Positions 5,397 through 5,514 of a DNA stretch of 5,514 nt are shown here, one piece after another (the stretch's first letter is position 1; every line of letters begins with the position of its first letter). The stretch comes from Bifidobacteriaceae bacterium. Its GTDB lineage: Bacteria > Actinomycetota > Actinomycetes > Actinomycetales > WQXJ01. The notes under the pieces were generated by a model. It was given only the letters and a program-made list of their open reading frames with translations, made no database searches and was not told where the DNA came from. Location of the stretch: contig JAITKC010000311.1 of NCBI GenBank assembly GCA_031278665.1, positions 1 through 5,514 of the forward strand. Reading direction: 5' to 3'. Position numbers and translations under genes: made by a program.

Positions 5397-5514
5397 ATGA
5401 CGAACAATCGGCGACCGTCCAAGGGCGGCAAGTCGGCCGGCGGTGCGCGCGGCGGCGCGGCCGGTGATGCGGGCGGCGCGTCCGGGCGGCCCGGCGGGGC
5501 GAGCGGGGCCGGCG
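5397..5514 (+). CDS. Start of a Gly/Ala-rich protein, cut by the window edge
   Basis: An open frame begins at ATG 5397 and runs off the right edge after 39 codons. GAGG (5388-5391) lies five bases before the start. The visible part, beginning M-T-N-N-R-R-P-S-K-G-G-K, is basic then Gly/Ala/Ser-rich and looks disordered. The preceding gene also opens with a basic, disordered stretch before its membrane anchor, so a second anchored protein of the same redox operon is possible, but nothing visible proves it. The gap from the previous stop is 50 bases. Function is unknown. Confidence 0.55.
   Translation, partial: MTNNRRPSKGGKSAGGARGGAAGDAGGASGRPGGASGAG

Overview
The window is high-GC DNA, most likely from an actinomycete (Actinomycetota). 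The evidence is a PadR-type regulator translationally coupled to an actinobacterial-type inositol-3-phosphate synthase (an arrangement also known next to ino1 in mycobacteria), strong G/C preference at codon third positions, GTG and TTG starts, and two probable leaderless starts preceded by TANNNT-type -10 boxes. Genus cannot be read from the sequence. All recognised genes lie on the + strand. No tRNA, rRNA, CRISPR array, transposase or integrase was seen, and no gap without a gene exceeds about 220 bases.

Region 1 (1-1866) starts with three perfect 11-bp G-rich tandem units, then a promoter with two related 11-bp palindrome-like sites around the core elements. The PadR gene (143-790) follows and overlaps ino1 (787-1866) by ATGA. 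The simplest reading is an autoregulated regulator controlling entry of glucose 6-phosphate into inositol synthesis, which in actinomycetes feeds phosphatidylinositol and mycothiol.

Region 2 (1867-3515) holds a possible terminator, a CRP/GlxR-like palindrome and a leaderless-type promoter. Next is a 406-aa protein that reads as the N-terminal half of a type I restriction HsdR subunit, with nuclease and helicase landmarks in the right order. Every catalytic motif I could locate is replaced: the nuclease E-x-K, Walker A lysine, DEAH box and motif III. A 94-aa charged helical protein overlaps its stop codon. No hsdM or hsdS gene is visible. This looks like a catalytically dead HsdR-like protein with a small partner, and it is the most unusual item in the window.

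Region 3 (3516-3734) is a C-rich, almost A-free low-complexity spacer containing a 20-bp tandem repeat. It could act as a Rho-type termination region or form a G-quadruplex on the minus strand. A second leaderless-type -10 box lies at its end.

Region 4 (3735-5514) is a probable extracytoplasmic thiol-redox operon. It has a MauE/DoxX-like membrane protein with a Cys-Gly-Cys motif and an unusual His/Asp/Glu-rich repeat tail, then a membrane-anchored DsbA-like thioredoxin-fold protein with a CPGC active site. The start of a third gene with a Gly/Ala-rich N-terminus runs off the window.
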